Positions 27,459-36,128 of a stretch of DNA of 48,398 nucleotides are shown here, piece after piece. Source of the DNA: Magnetococcales bacterium HCHbin5. GTDB lineage: Bacteria > Pseudomonadota > Magnetococcia > Magnetococcales > Magnetaquicoccaceae. Under the pieces are notes generated by a model, which had not been told where the DNA came from, ran no database searches, and worked only from the letters and a program-made list of their open reading frames with translations. The stretch covers positions 1-48,398 of the forward strand of contig PEAG01000020.1 of the NCBI GenBank assembly GCA_002753505.1, read 5' to 3'. Numbering within the stretch: position 1 is the first letter of the stretch; every line of letters begins with the position of its first letter. The translations under genes and the position numbers were made by a program.

Positions 27459-29023
27459 CAGTCACGCCACAAAAATTTTTCCAGATAACCCAGCAGCTTG
27501 TCATCACTGTACTGCGCCCGGGCAAAGGCGTTGCCACTGCGACGAATCTCCTCCGCCTCTTCCCGGCGTTGCGTGATGAAGCGGCTCACCGCCACAAACT
27601 CCGCGATCGAATTAAACTCCAGATAGTGCTCTCCGGGGATAAAAAAGCGGTGCATGTCCGGCGCGTACTCCTGCACCAGCAACGCCCCGTTCAGGGGAGC
27701 CTCGAAACTGCGATGGGTGACGATGCAGTGCAAATTTTCCTTGCGGGTAAAATGGAGACAACAGGTCGCCTCGCGCAACCGCTGCAGATGCTGCCCATAG
27801 ACCATCAGGGCCTCATCGCCTTTGGGCACCAATGCCGTCTGTGGCACAAACAGATGCTCCTTCTGCACCACGGGCAGACCCAGCCGCCGAGCGGCCAACA
27901 ACCAGTACATCCGGGGCCAGAGATACCAATCCAACTGATAGCCGACGTACAGCATTTGCGGGATCAAAGGCCGGTCCGGCGAGGCCATATGACCCGCGTG
28001 GGGCAGATGGGCATGCAGCACCTTGCCGGCAAACAGAGGGGTCTCCCAGGTGGTCAGGGAGGGGGAGTCCGAGGTCCAAACCGCATCCACATGACCCATC
28101 AATTGCTGAAACAGGGGGCCGAACTGCAAATCCGGCTCACCCTCCACCAGCCCTTTCCGGAAATACCAGGCATCACAGGCCACGACCACCCGTTTCAGGG
28201 TCGGTTTTTCCTGTCGCAACTGGGTGAGCAACTCATGGAAGGCTTGCGCCTGGGTCGGTGAGACCACCTGGTCAAAATAGAGTACCAGCAACTCGGCATC
28301 CTGCTGCCGACACAGCTCCAGTACCGTGTGACAATCTTGCGGGGTAATCCCCCAGCCAGGGGTGGCATGCAATGTCACTTGCCATTCATGGGCCTGCATG
28401 GCTGCAAAAATACGGCGTGCTATATAAAAATCTTTCATGAACACCACCGCCCGCCGCCGCACCCTGGCCGTCGGTAGTGGATGATTGAACAGGCGGGCCC
28501 GCGCCCGACCCTGTTGTTGCAACGCCTCCAACGACAAGGCTGGCACCGGCGCATTCCAGTCAAAGAGGGGGCGCAGTGGGGGAATGGCCGCCTTGCAGAT
28601 CTCTATCAATCGCAACAGTTCATCGTCGGCAAAGGAGCGACCGACGCCGGGTTTCAACATCTGCTGCACCACCGGGTTCACGATTTCGTCATAGAGCCGC
28701 CCCTGCTCTTTGCGGGAGAGCCGATCCAGCTGGCCTGGCAACTGGGCCAATCCCCGCGCCTCCTCCTCCGGCTTGCCATAAAATATCCCGCCCAAGCTGA
28801 GGGCCAGGGATATTGTGGTATGTTGATAGCCATTTTTTGCCAGCAGCATGCCCAGCACAAATGCGGAACGCAAGCGGAATTTTGTCAACAGATGGTGGAT
28901 GCCAGCCAATAATCCATTCAAATCCAGCGGTCTGCTGCATACCCACTGGAGCAGTTCAGCCGGATTTTCCGTGGCATCCAGTCGCAGCAGCTCCTCCAGC
29001 AAGGTTGGGACGGTCTCACTCAT
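27455..29023 (-). CDS. Glycosyltransferase-like protein (CgeB/family-1 C-terminal domain)
   Basis: A soluble protein of 522 residues. The N-terminal 190 residues are helical and unrecognised (LLRLDATENPAELLQWVCSR). Two Rossmann-like halves follow. The last 130 residues contain the CgeB/GT-B type segment HRSFEAPLNGALLVQEYAPD, then FIPGEHYLEFNSIAEF and ALARAQYSDDKLL-like features (FARAQYSDDKLLGYL). In these enzymes the Glu/Asp region binds the nucleotide-sugar. This suggests a role in glycosylating a surface polymer or protein, with substrate unknown. ATG 29023 has AAGGTG nine bases upstream. A longer frame to 29062 is less likely. Confidence 0.75.
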   Translation of the reverse strand: MSETVPTLLEELLRLDATENPAELLQWVCSRPLDLNGLLAGIHHLLTKFRLRSAFVLGMLLAKNGYQHTTISLALSLGGIFYGKPEEEARGLAQLPGQLDRLSRKEQGRLYDEIVNPVVQQMLKPGVGRSFADDELLRLIEICKAAIPPLRPLFDWNAPVPALSLEALQQQGRARARLFNHPLPTARVRRRAVVFMKDFYIARRIFAAMQAHEWQVTLHATPGWGITPQDCHTVLELCRQQDAELLVLYFDQVVSPTQAQAFHELLTQLRQEKPTLKRVVVACDAWYFRKGLVEGEPDLQFGPLFQQLMGHVDAVWTSDSPSLTTWETPLFAGKVLHAHLPHAGHMASPDRPLIPQMLYVGYQLDWYLWPRMYWLLAARRLGLPVVQKEHLFVPQTALVPKGDEALMVYGQHLQRLREATCCLHFTRKENLHCIVTHRSFEAPLNGALLVQEYAPDMHRFFIPGEHYLEFNSIAEFVAVSRFITQRREEAEEIRRSGNAFARAQYSDDKLLGYLEKFLWRDC

Positions 29024-29192
29024 CGGTATTTTCACCTTTAAAGGGACAAGAGCATGGATCAAGACAGGAGAGGGATCGTGTCGCCAACCTCATCTTCCAT
29101 GGATCCACTCCCGGCGACGCTCCCCATCTGTCTCCACTCTACCTGTTCCAGGAATCTGCTGTCCAGTGTCTGGCCGTGAATTTGCCCAATAT

Positions 29193-29760
29193 CCCCGGTG
29201 GGGTGCAGGGGCAAAGCCCCTGCAAAGCTGTTAAACGATTGCAGGGGTCCGGGGAGCGTCACGCTCCCCGGTGGGGTGCAGGGGCAAAGCCCCTGCAAAG
29301 CTGTTAAACGATTGCAGGGGTCCGGGGAGCGTCACGCTCCCCGGTGGGGTGCAGGGGCAAAGCCCCTGCATGAATGGGCGCGCTTTCCCAAAAGCCCATT
29401 TGCGCAGCAAATGGGCGCAGCGCGCCCAAAACGCCCCGCAGGGGCACTCCTGGAGGGCGGCAGCCCGACCGAGAGCGGGCAAAATATGGGATGGCTTGGA
29501 AAAAAAACCGTTCCTGGTCTCATATCAAACAAAAAGCTGAATATCCGAACGTTCTGGTTTCTTATCCAAGCATTTTCCATGACATAACCGTGCGAGTCGG
29601 GCTGCCGCCCTCCCAAGGTCGCCCCTGCGGGGCGGCTTTGGGCGCGTTGCGCCCATTTTCTGCGAAAATGGGCTTTGGGAAAACGCGCCATTCAGCAGGG
29701 GCTTTGCCCCTGCACCCCACTGGGGAGCGTGACGCTCCCCAGACCCCTGCAATCGTTTAA
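29193..29760. repeat. Mosaic palindromic repeat, inverted orientation, with 73-bp terminal duplication
   Basis: The element lies in the divergent gap upstream of the glycosyltransferase and DUF47 genes. The terminus unit (TGCAAAGCTGTTAAACGATT) starts at 29221 and 29294, a 73-base period. Orientation is opposite to the 15-kb copy: the GCCCATTTGC/GCAAATGGGC hairpin (29394-29416) comes first. The other arm has yet another stem, GCCCATTTTC/GAAAATGGGC (29651-29673), and its enclosing stem is GGCGCGTT/AACGCGCC. The sequence 29761-29913 between repeat and Pho box is AT-rich with no gene. 29024-29192 also holds none. Confidence 0.92.
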
Positions 29761-29913
29761 AAGATTTTTATTGGCCCAAACCATTGCAAACAATAAAAAA
29801 AACAAACAACGGCACACGCTGGCAGCTGCCCCCTGTTTTCCAACCCGTTACCGGCAATTTACCACGGTGTAACAAACGATTAACCATCTTTTAACATTAA
29901 AAAAATGGGTTTT

Positions 29914-29931
29914 CTGTGAATTTTCTGTTAC
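29914..29931 (+). promoter_or_regulatory. Pho box (PhoB binding site) upstream of the DUF47-pit operon
   Basis: Two half-sites, CTGTGAA and CTGTTAC, are separated by four T residues (7-4-7 spacing). This is the architecture of the PhoB box consensus CTGTCAT-n4-CTGTCAC. Eleven of fourteen half-site positions match. A candidate -10 TATGAT lies at 29957-29962, somewhat further downstream than in the E. coli arrangement. The position 68 bases before a PhoU-like/phosphate transporter operon, with a PhoB-type gene after it, supports the assignment. Confidence 0.68.
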
Positions 29932-29998
29932 TGTCCTTCTCAACTTCTTCTTTCATTATGATCATTCAGTCACACTTTTCAAGGAGCACACCACACCA

Positions 29999-30679
29999 AT
30001 GGACACACTCAACCCTTTCAGCGGGATGCTGGGCAAATCACCCTTCAAACTCATCCAAACCCACATGAACAAGGTCGCCGAATGCGCCGATCAGATGCCT
30101 GACCTGATCGCGGCCATGATCCAGGGGGATGCCAGCAAAATTCGTGCGGCGGCCGAAACCGTGAATGCACTGGAAAAGGCAGCGGATGAGATGCGCAACA
30201 CTCTCTTTGCCAATCTTCCCAAAAGCCTGTTCATGCCGGTTGATCGCCGTGACCTGCTGGCGGTGTTGGATCTGAACGATGAGGTGGCGGACCATTGCCA
30301 ACACATTGCCAACACACTGGTCGCCCGCAACCTGCAAGTGCCCAGCGACATGGCGACTGCGCTGCAGAGTACCATTGAGCAATGTGTAGGCGTCGTCCGC
30401 CGCGCCCATGCGGTCATGAACGAGTTGGACGAATTGGTGGAGACCGGCTTCAGTGGCCGCGAGGCACAACATGTCGCCAAACTGCTGGATGAGCTGTCCG
30501 TCGCACGTGACGCGGCCGTCGACCAGATATTGCAGTTGGGCAGCAAACTGGTTGCCCATGAGGGTGCCATGTCCCCCCTGGCCGCCGTCTTTTGGGTGCG
30601 CTTTCTGGAAGATGTCGGCGAAATCGCACACGCGGCCGAAAAATCCAGCAACCGCATTCGCCTGATGCTGGCCCGCTAA
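29999..30679 (+). CDS. DUF47 (TIGR00153) PhoU-like protein, Pit accessory
   Basis: The 226-residue all-helical protein of the DUF47 family is related to PhoU. Recognisable sequence includes NPFSGMLGKSPFKLIQTHM, the E/D-rich helices LEKAADEMRNTLFANLPKS and FMPVDRRDLLAVLDLNDEVADHC, and a C-terminal FLEDVGEIAHAAEKSSNRIR. Such proteins are commonly encoded just before pit and are thought to modulate phosphate import. The acidic residues (ExxxD) may bind metal as in PhoU. The ribosome binding site AAGGAG is 13 bases upstream. The pit gene follows after 49 bases. Probably controlled by the upstream Pho box. Confidence 0.9.
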   Translation: MDTLNPFSGMLGKSPFKLIQTHMNKVAECADQMPDLIAAMIQGDASKIRAAAETVNALEKAADEMRNTLFANLPKSLFMPVDRRDLLAVLDLNDEVADHCQHIANTLVARNLQVPSDMATALQSTIEQCVGVVRRAHAVMNELDELVETGFSGREAQHVAKLLDELSVARDAAVDQILQLGSKLVAHEGAMSPLAAVFWVRFLEDVGEIAHAAEKSSNRIRLMLAR

Positions 30680-30728
30680 ATTCACCCCCTACTTTTACGC
30701 ATACTGTATGCACCGAGGAGATGGTTAG

Positions 30729-31997
30729 ATGGAAATTATTGCACAATATGGAACTCTATTCACCAGTATGGCCCTGATTTTCGCCTTTTACGCCTGTTGG
30801 GCGATTGGCGCGAATGACGTGGCGAACGCCATGGGACCGCCGGTGGGATCGGGTTCCTTAAGCCTGCGCAATGCAGTCATTATTGCAGCGATTTTTGAGT
30901 TTGCCGGTGCCTTTATCGCCGGTGGCCAGGTGACCGGCACCATCCGCAAGGGAATTGTGGATCCGCAGGTTTTTGCTGAGGCCCCCCACCTGCTGATGTA
31001 TGGCATGACTGCGGCGGTGCTGGCAACCGCCATGTGGCTCCATTTTGCCACCACCCGTGGTTGGCCGGTCTCCACCACCCATACCATTGTCGGTGCGGTC
31101 GCCGGTTTTGCCGCCGTGGGGGTAGGGGTCGATACCGTCAAATGGAGCAAAATGGGCTCCATCGTTGCCTCCTGGTTTGTCTCCCCGGTTCTGGGAGCCA
31201 TCCTGGCCTTCATCCTGACCATGAGCATTCGCAAGTTGATCATGGATACCGAAAAACCCTTCGACAATGCCAAAAAATGGGGCCCCTTCTATGTCTTCCT
31301 GGTGGGCTTCATGATCTCCCTGATCACCTTTTTCAAGGGTCTGAGCCACCTCAAGCTGAAGCTGAGTGACGCCGAGACGGTTGCTGCCGGGGTTGTGGTC
31401 GGTGTGATCTGTGCCATCGTTGGCAAAATCATGATCGGCAAAATCCAGTCGGATGCTACCGCAGACAAAGAGTTTTTCCATGCCAGTGCGGAAAAGGTGT
31501 TCATCCCCATGATGGCCTTCACCGCCGCCGCCATGTGTTTTGCCCACGGCTCCAATGATGTGGCCAATGGTATCGGGCCGTTGGCTGCGGTGTTGGATGT
31601 GGTCAACTCGGGGGGTAAAATTTCCGGCAAATCCCCATTGCCTTTGTGGGTGTTGACCATGGGCGGTATCGCCATCGTGATCGGCCTGGCCACCTATGGT
31701 GCCAAGGTGATTGCCACCATCGGTACCAAAATTACCGAGCTGACCCCCAGTCGCGCCTTTTCCGCCACCCTGGCCGCCGCCACCGTGACTGCGGTCGCCT
31801 CCAAGCTGGGTATGCCGGTCTCCACCACCCATATCGCCGTCGGTGCGGTGTTGGGTGTCGGTCTGGCGCGGGGTATCGGAGCCTTGGATCTGCGGGTTCT
31901 GCTTAACATTGTCGTCTCCTGGTTGGTCACTGTGCCGGCCGGGGCGGTTGGTGCGGCCCTGATCTTCTTTATCTTGAAAGGGATCTTCGGAGCCTGA
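30729..31997 (+). CDS. pit: Inorganic phosphate transporter, PiT family
   Basis: A 422-residue inner-membrane symporter that imports phosphate (as metal phosphate or with cations). The two repeated signature motifs are present: IGANDVANAMGPPVGSGSLS near residue 26 and HGSNDVANGIGPLAAVL in the second half. Each is followed later by the other conserved block, WPVSTTHTIVGAVAG and MPVSTTHIAVGAVLG. About ten hydrophobic segments are separated by a central cytoplasmic loop. It follows DUF47 in the same operon and ends at a strong hairpin terminator. Confidence 0.96.
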   Translation: MEIIAQYGTLFTSMALIFAFYACWAIGANDVANAMGPPVGSGSLSLRNAVIIAAIFEFAGAFIAGGQVTGTIRKGIVDPQVFAEAPHLLMYGMTAAVLATAMWLHFATTRGWPVSTTHTIVGAVAGFAAVGVGVDTVKWSKMGSIVASWFVSPVLGAILAFILTMSIRKLIMDTEKPFDNAKKWGPFYVFLVGFMISLITFFKGLSHLKLKLSDAETVAAGVVVGVICAIVGKIMIGKIQSDATADKEFFHASAEKVFIPMMAFTAAAMCFAHGSNDVANGIGPLAAVLDVVNSGGKISGKSPLPLWVLTMGGIAIVIGLATYGAKVIATIGTKITELTPSRAFSATLAAATVTAVASKLGMPVSTTHIAVGAVLGVGLARGIGALDLRVLLNIVVSWLVTVPAGAVGAALIFFILKGIFGA

Positions 31998-32010
31998 GCC
32001 GTTGTTCAAG

Positions 32011-32046
32011 GTGGAGCCCCCGGACAGTCCTGGGGCTCCACTGTTT
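32011..32046 (+). terminator. Hairpin terminator after pit
   Basis: A perfect 10-bp stem GTGGAGCCCC/GGGGCTCCAC (32011-32020 with 32032-32041) and an 11-base loop are followed by TGTTT. The T run is short, but position just after the pit stop supports a terminator closing the DUF47-pit operon. Confidence 0.75.
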
Positions 32047-32151
32047 CGCATTTGCCGGATCCTCTCTCACAAAAAGGGCGCAGCATGGTCTCCTCCTCCT
32101 TGCCAGCACGGTTTTTTCACCCGAATCTCCAGTGCCATGCGTCGCTTTGCC

Positions 32152-32182
32152 TTGCGGTTGTTCCCCCCTTGAATGATATACT
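32152..32182 (+). promoter_or_regulatory. Candidate promoter of the phoB-like gene
   Basis: TTGCGG at 32152-32157 and TATACT at 32177-32182 are separated by 19 bases, slightly longer than ideal, 44 bases before the start codon. No second Pho box was seen in 32047-32225. Confidence 0.35.
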
Positions 32183-32225
32183 TTCCTCTCCCCTGCCAAG
32201 ATGCGCGCCCTGTGAGTGCTAGCCA

Positions 32226-32918
32226 ATGGTCAATATTTTAATCATTGAAGATGAGGCAGATCTCTTGGCGACGCTGGAATATAATCTACAGCGTGCGGGC
32301 TATCGCACCCATGGTTTCTTGACTGGGGAGGACGGTTTGGAGTGGGCCCTGCAACATGAGCCCCCCGGATTGGCTCTGCTGGATGTGATGTTGCCGGGCA
32401 TTTCCGGTGTCGAGGTCTGTTACCGGTTGCGCGCTCATGAGACCACCCGCAAGATGCCGATCGTCTTTCTCAGTGCCAAGGGGGCCGATATTGACCGGGT
32501 GATCGGCTTCGAACTGGGAGCCGATGATTATGTGGTCAAGCCGTTCAATGTGCGGGAACTGTTATTGCGTATTCGCGCCATTCTGCGTCGCAGTGGGGAA
32601 GAGTCTGCAGCCATGGGGGAGATGGAGTTGACGATTGGTCCGCTCCGTATCGACAGCAAGCGACACCAACTGTGGGTCGGTGGTGAAGAGGTGGTTCTGA
32701 CCCCGTTGGAGTTCAGGATGCTGTCGCTGTTGTTGACTCGCAGGGGACGGGTGCAATCCCGGGAGGCGTTGTTGGCGGACATTTGGGAGGCCAACACGTC
32801 GGTACAGCTCCGCACGGTGGACGTCCATATCAATCGGCTGCGGGAAAAACTGGGGGCGGCGGGTGATATGCTCGAGACCATTCGCGGCATCGGCTATCGT
32901 TTCCAGGGCCACAACTGA
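32226..32918 (+). CDS. phoB: PhoB/OmpR-type response regulator
   Basis: A 230-residue two-domain transcription factor. The receiver domain has the acidic pocket EDE (residues 8-10), phosphoacceptor Asp53 in LLDVMLPGISG, the switch Ser in VFLSAKG and the Lys in DDYVVKPFN. The C-terminal winged-helix DNA-binding domain (about 130-228) shows LTPLEFRMLSLLLTRRGRVQ and TVDVHINRLREKLG, then IRGIGYRF. Sequence pattern and length fit PhoB, and position next to pit with a Pho box supports it. Assignment as PhoB rather than another OmpR-type regulator is inferred. No phoR kinase follows, so its kinase is encoded elsewhere. Confidence 0.8.
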   Translation: MVNILIIEDEADLLATLEYNLQRAGYRTHGFLTGEDGLEWALQHEPPGLALLDVMLPGISGVEVCYRLRAHETTRKMPIVFLSAKGADIDRVIGFELGADDYVVKPFNVRELLLRIRAILRRSGEESAAMGEMELTIGPLRIDSKRHQLWVGGEEVVLTPLEFRMLSLLLTRRGRVQSREALLADIWEANTSVQLRTVDVHINRLREKLGAAGDMLETIRGIGYRFQGHN

Positions 32919-33155
32919 CCAGACAAGTCCGCCCGAATGTTTTATCTTTTTGCCCAACCCCAGACCACCCTGGGCAGCGTCGCAAACACCGCAGTCTGCT
33001 CGGCACGTTGCTTCATTGCAGACCCCATCGCGTTTCACCCCCAAGCACCCCGCAGCAGCCAGTCATGCCTCCATCACCCTGTATCCACACAAGAAACCAA
33101 CTTGCTTTTTGCGGGAAATCAGTGATAGCTTGCTGTCGGATTTTTTTTGGAAAAC

Positions 33156-33214
33156 GGTGCCGATCATGCGGCTGAACCCGCCCGCACGACTTTACAGGTC
33201 GCGGAGGTGGCACC
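33156..33214 (+). ncRNA. Possible structured 5' leader (three-way-junction-like) upstream of the chemoreceptor
   Basis: In the 341-base gap 32919-33259, which contains no gene I can support, a closing stem GGTGCC/GGCACC (33156-33161 with 33209-33214) encloses two hairpins: GCGG-CTGAAC-CCGC (33168-33181) and CGAC-TTTACAG-GTCG (33187-33201). It ends 45 bases before the chemoreceptor start codon, so it could be a leader element. It does not match the c-di-GMP, TPP, glycine or mini-ykkC riboswitch patterns I know. Short stems can arise by chance in GC-rich DNA. Confidence 0.22.
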
Positions 33215-33259
33215 CCTCCCAGTACCTATTTTTGCCGATTCAACCAGGGAGAAAAGTCG

Positions 33260-34948
33260 ATGCAGTGGATTAAAGACATGAAAATATGGTCAAAGCTGAT
33301 GATGGCCTTCCTGCTCATCTCCACCCTGATGGTCGGGGTGGGGTGGGTCGGGGTTACCAACATGGGGACCATGGCTGACGCCGACGCCAGAATGTACGAA
33401 GTGGAAATGCTGGGATCGAATGCGGTTTTAAAAATCGATGTCGACATGCTCTCCATTGCGCGCGTGGAAAAAAACTTTTTGCTCTCCAAGAGCAAAGAGC
33501 AGCGGGAGCGGTATGCTTCCAGAACGCCCGAACTCTTCAGCAATCTGCAGAAACATGTTGCCGAAGCCAAACCCAGATTTTTTTCCGAAAAAGGCAAGTA
33601 GCTGGTGGCAAGGATGGAGGCGGCCATTGCGGAGTGGCGACCGGTTCACGAGGAGGTCATGCGTCTGGGACACGGCGAGGAGTTGGCCCAGGACAGACCC
33701 TCGGTGGATCTCAGTTTTGGCAAGGCACGGGAAAAGTTTAATGCGGTCGACGGATTGGTGGAAGAGCTGACCAAACTCAAGCAGGCGCGCGCCAAACGGG
33801 TTGCAGATGACAATGCCCAACTGTATCAGGACAGTCGAAACCTGGTGATTCTGCTGGTCATTGTTGCCGTGGCACTGGGCATGACCATGGGGTTCAGCAT
33901 CTCCCGTTCCATCGTCGTTCCCCTGAATGAGGGTGTGCGGTTGGCCGAGGCGTTGGCGGCTGGTGATTTGACCCGGTCGATCACGGTGGATCGCCGGGAT
34001 GAGGTGGGTCGTTTGGGGGATGCCATGAACAGCATGGCTGACAAGCTGCGGGAGGTCATCGGTGAGGTTTCGGTCGCCGCCGAGCAGGTCGCCATTGGCA
34101 GCAGTGCCATTTCGGACTCCGCGCAAACGCTTTCCCAGGGATCGACTGAGCAGGCGGCTTCCGTAGAGACCACCTCGTCGGCCATGGAGGCGATGTCGGG
34201 CAGTTGCCAACTCAACACAGACAGTTCCGACACCACGCAGACTATCGCCATGAAGGCCTCGGAGGATGCCGCCAAGGGGGGGGAGGCCGTTGATCAGGCG
34301 GTCAAGGCCATGAAGGAGATTGCATCAAAAATCAGCATTATCGAAGAGATCGCCCGGCAGACCAATCTGTTGGCCCTGAATGCTGCCATTGAGGCCGCAC
34401 GGGCCGGTGAGCATGGCAAAGGGTTTGCCGTGGTGGCGGCCGAGGTGAGAAAACTGGCCGAGCGCAGCCAGACAGCGGCGGGGGAGATCAGTCAGCTCTC
34501 CAGTTCCAGTGTCAACATTTCTGAGCAGGCGGGTGCCATTATCAGTAAACTGGTGCCCGACATCAGGGAGACGGCGGATCGCATTCGGGGCATTGCGGAG
34601 TGCAGTCGGCAGCAACGGGAGGGCATTGCGGAGATCGGGCAATCGATCCATCAGCTGGATCAGGTGGTGCAGCAGAATGCGGCGGCTTCCGAGGAGTTGG
34701 CGGCCACGTCGGAGGAGTTGAGTGCGCAGGCCAGCATGATGGCCCAATCCATCGCTTTCTTTAATATTGGCCAGCAGGGCAGAGCCCCCGCGCCGAGAGC
34801 GGCGGCCCAGAAGCCGAAGGTGGCCGGCAAGCCACAGGTTGCTCATCTCAAGCGGCATGAGCCAAGGGCGTTAGCTGCACCGGCGCGCAAGTCCGGGGGG
34901 GTTGATCTCAAGCTGGCCCATTCGGATGACCAGTTCGAGTCATTCTGA
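33260..34948 (+). pseudogene. Methyl-accepting chemotaxis protein interrupted by an in-frame amber codon
   Basis: The frame from ATG 33260 (GGGAG eight bases upstream) encodes an N-terminal TM helix (LMMAFLLISTLMVGVGWVGV) and a helical sensor region. It meets TAG at 33599-33601 and continues in the same frame without any shift through the rest of a typical chemoreceptor: second half of the four-helix sensor, TM2 ([20 protein letters not shown]), HAMP ([20 protein letters not shown]), and the signalling hairpin with [20 protein letters not shown] and [20 protein letters not shown]. One base change (for example CAG to TAG) would explain it. Restart at ATG 33614 or GTG 33605 would give a receptor lacking TM1. 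A sequencing error, true pseudogene or readthrough cannot be told apart here. Confidence 0.85.
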
Positions 34949-34970
34949 TCTGGCTGCAGGGTAAATTGTT

Positions 34971-35000
34971 GGGGGGCGGCAATCGCCCCCCTTTTCGTTT
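34971..35000 (+). terminator. Rho-independent terminator after the chemoreceptor gene
   Basis: The 8-bp stem GGGGGGCG/CGCCCCCC (34971-34978 with 34984-34991) has a 5-base loop and is followed by TTTTCGTTT. It lies 23 bases after the chemoreceptor stop codon and upstream of the rhodanese-like gene. Confidence 0.88.
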
Positions 35001-35018
35001 GACAGGTAGGGATTGACT

Positions 35019-35501
35019 ATGCGTAGCAGTAAAGAGCAGATGCCCATTGAGGAGTTTTTGGCCAATCCGACCGCTCCCATCCTGATTGACGTACGCGGCA
35101 GTTCGAATGCGGATCCTGCCATTCCCGGTTCAAAAAGGGTCTATCTGCTGGACATCGAGGAGCGGACCGAGGCATTTGAGCAACGGTTTGCGGCACAAAT
35201 GGCTCATCGAACCCTGTTGCTCTATTGCAGCAAGGGGGAAGGAAGCCATTTTCTGGTGGGAAAATTTTCCGGGAAATATCGGGTGCAGAGCCTGCAGGGG
35301 GGGATGGTCTCCTACCTGACGACTGTTTCCCGGTTGTTGCATGAGCATCCTTACGAGGATCCGAAAAAGCGGGGCGATACCATGGTAAAGATATTGGCAG
35401 CCTTGACCAATCGCGAGACAGACCCGGACACGTTCCGAAAAATCGTAGACCGTTTGCTTCGGTGTACTCCGAACCCGAAATTCAGAAAGCTGGTGCGTTG
35501 A
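35019..35501 (+). CDS. Rhodanese-like domain protein
   Basis: A 160-residue small cytosolic protein with a rhodanese fold: MPIEEFLANPTAPILIDVRG at the N-terminus, AIPGSKRVYLLD, and the persulfide-carrying loop LLLYCSKGEGSHFLVGKF with a single cysteine where rhodaneses carry theirs. The region LQGGMVSYL matches the conserved end of the domain. About 50 C-terminal residues (NRETDPDTFRKIVDRLLRCT) form an additional helical tail. ATG 35019 has AGGGA six bases upstream. The loop sequence differs from classical thiosulfate sulfurtransferases, so the sulfur donor is unclear. Confidence 0.75.
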   Translation: MRSSKEQMPIEEFLANPTAPILIDVRGSSNADPAIPGSKRVYLLDIEERTEAFEQRFAAQMAHRTLLLYCSKGEGSHFLVGKFSGKYRVQSLQGGMVSYLTTVSRLLHEHPYEDPKKRGDTMVKILAALTNRETDPDTFRKIVDRLLRCTPNPKFRKLVR

Positions 35502-35514
35502 GTCAAGCTGTTCT

Positions 35515-36116
35515 GCAGGGGTCCGGGGAGCGTCACGCTCCCCATTTTTTTTGCTCTTTTAAACGATTGCAGGGGTCCGGGGAGCATCACGCTCCCCATT
35601 TTTTTTGCTCTTTTAAACGATTGCAGGGGTCCGGGGAGCGTCACGCTCCCCGGTGGGGTGCAGGGGCAAAGCCCCTGCATGAACGGCGCGTTTTCCCAAA
35701 GCAAATTTTCGCAGAAAATTTGCGCAACGCGCCCAAAGCCGCCCCGCAGGGGCGACCTTGGGAGGGCGGCAGCCCGACGCGCACGGTTATGTCATGGAAA
35801 ATGTTTGGATAAGAAAGCAGAAGGTTCGGATATTACGCTTTATTCGCTTTAAACATGAGGCCAGGAACGGTTTTTTTTCCAAGCCATACCCAATCTGGCC
35901 CGCTCTCGGTCGGGCTGCCGCCCTCCAGCAGTGCCCCTGCGGGGCGTTTTGGGCGCGCTGCGCCCATTTGCTGCGCAAATGGGCTTTTGGGAAAGCGCGC
36001 CCGTACATGCAGGGGCTTTGCCCCTGCACCCCACCGGGGACCGTGACGGTCCCCGGACCCCTGCAATCGTTTTTTGAACGATTAAACCTGCAACCGTTTT
36101 TTGAACGATTAAAACG
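35515..36116. repeat. Mosaic palindromic repeat with 54-bp terminal triplication and 27-bp end duplication
   Basis: It lies between the convergent rhodanese and J-domain genes. The outer terminus starting GCAGGGGTCC occurs at 35515, 35569 and 35623 (54-base period). The first two copies are truncated right after the first hairpin and joined to a T-rich spacer, and the second copy has one mismatch in the stem (GGGGAGCAT). The third hairpin is GCAAATTTTC/GAAAATTTGC (35701-35723) on the left and GCCCATTTGC/GCAAATGGGC (35962-35984) on the right. Beyond the right terminus, CTGCAA-CGTTTTTTGAACG is repeated with a 27-base offset (36061 and 36088). Confidence 0.93.
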
Positions 36117-36128
36117 GGGTACCCGCCA

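Noticed and set aside
27455-29023. Motility-accessory or magnetosome-related protein.
   Set aside because: The C-terminal CgeB/GT-B features are the only recognisable part, and nothing in the context supports a magnetosome role.
32226-32918. A complete phoBR pair.
   Set aside because: No histidine kinase follows the regulator. The next gene is a chemoreceptor.
33154-33259. c-di-GMP (GEMM) riboswitch upstream of the chemoreceptor.
   Set aside because: The conserved GGCAAACC, ACGCAAAGC and GUAGC-type blocks are absent.
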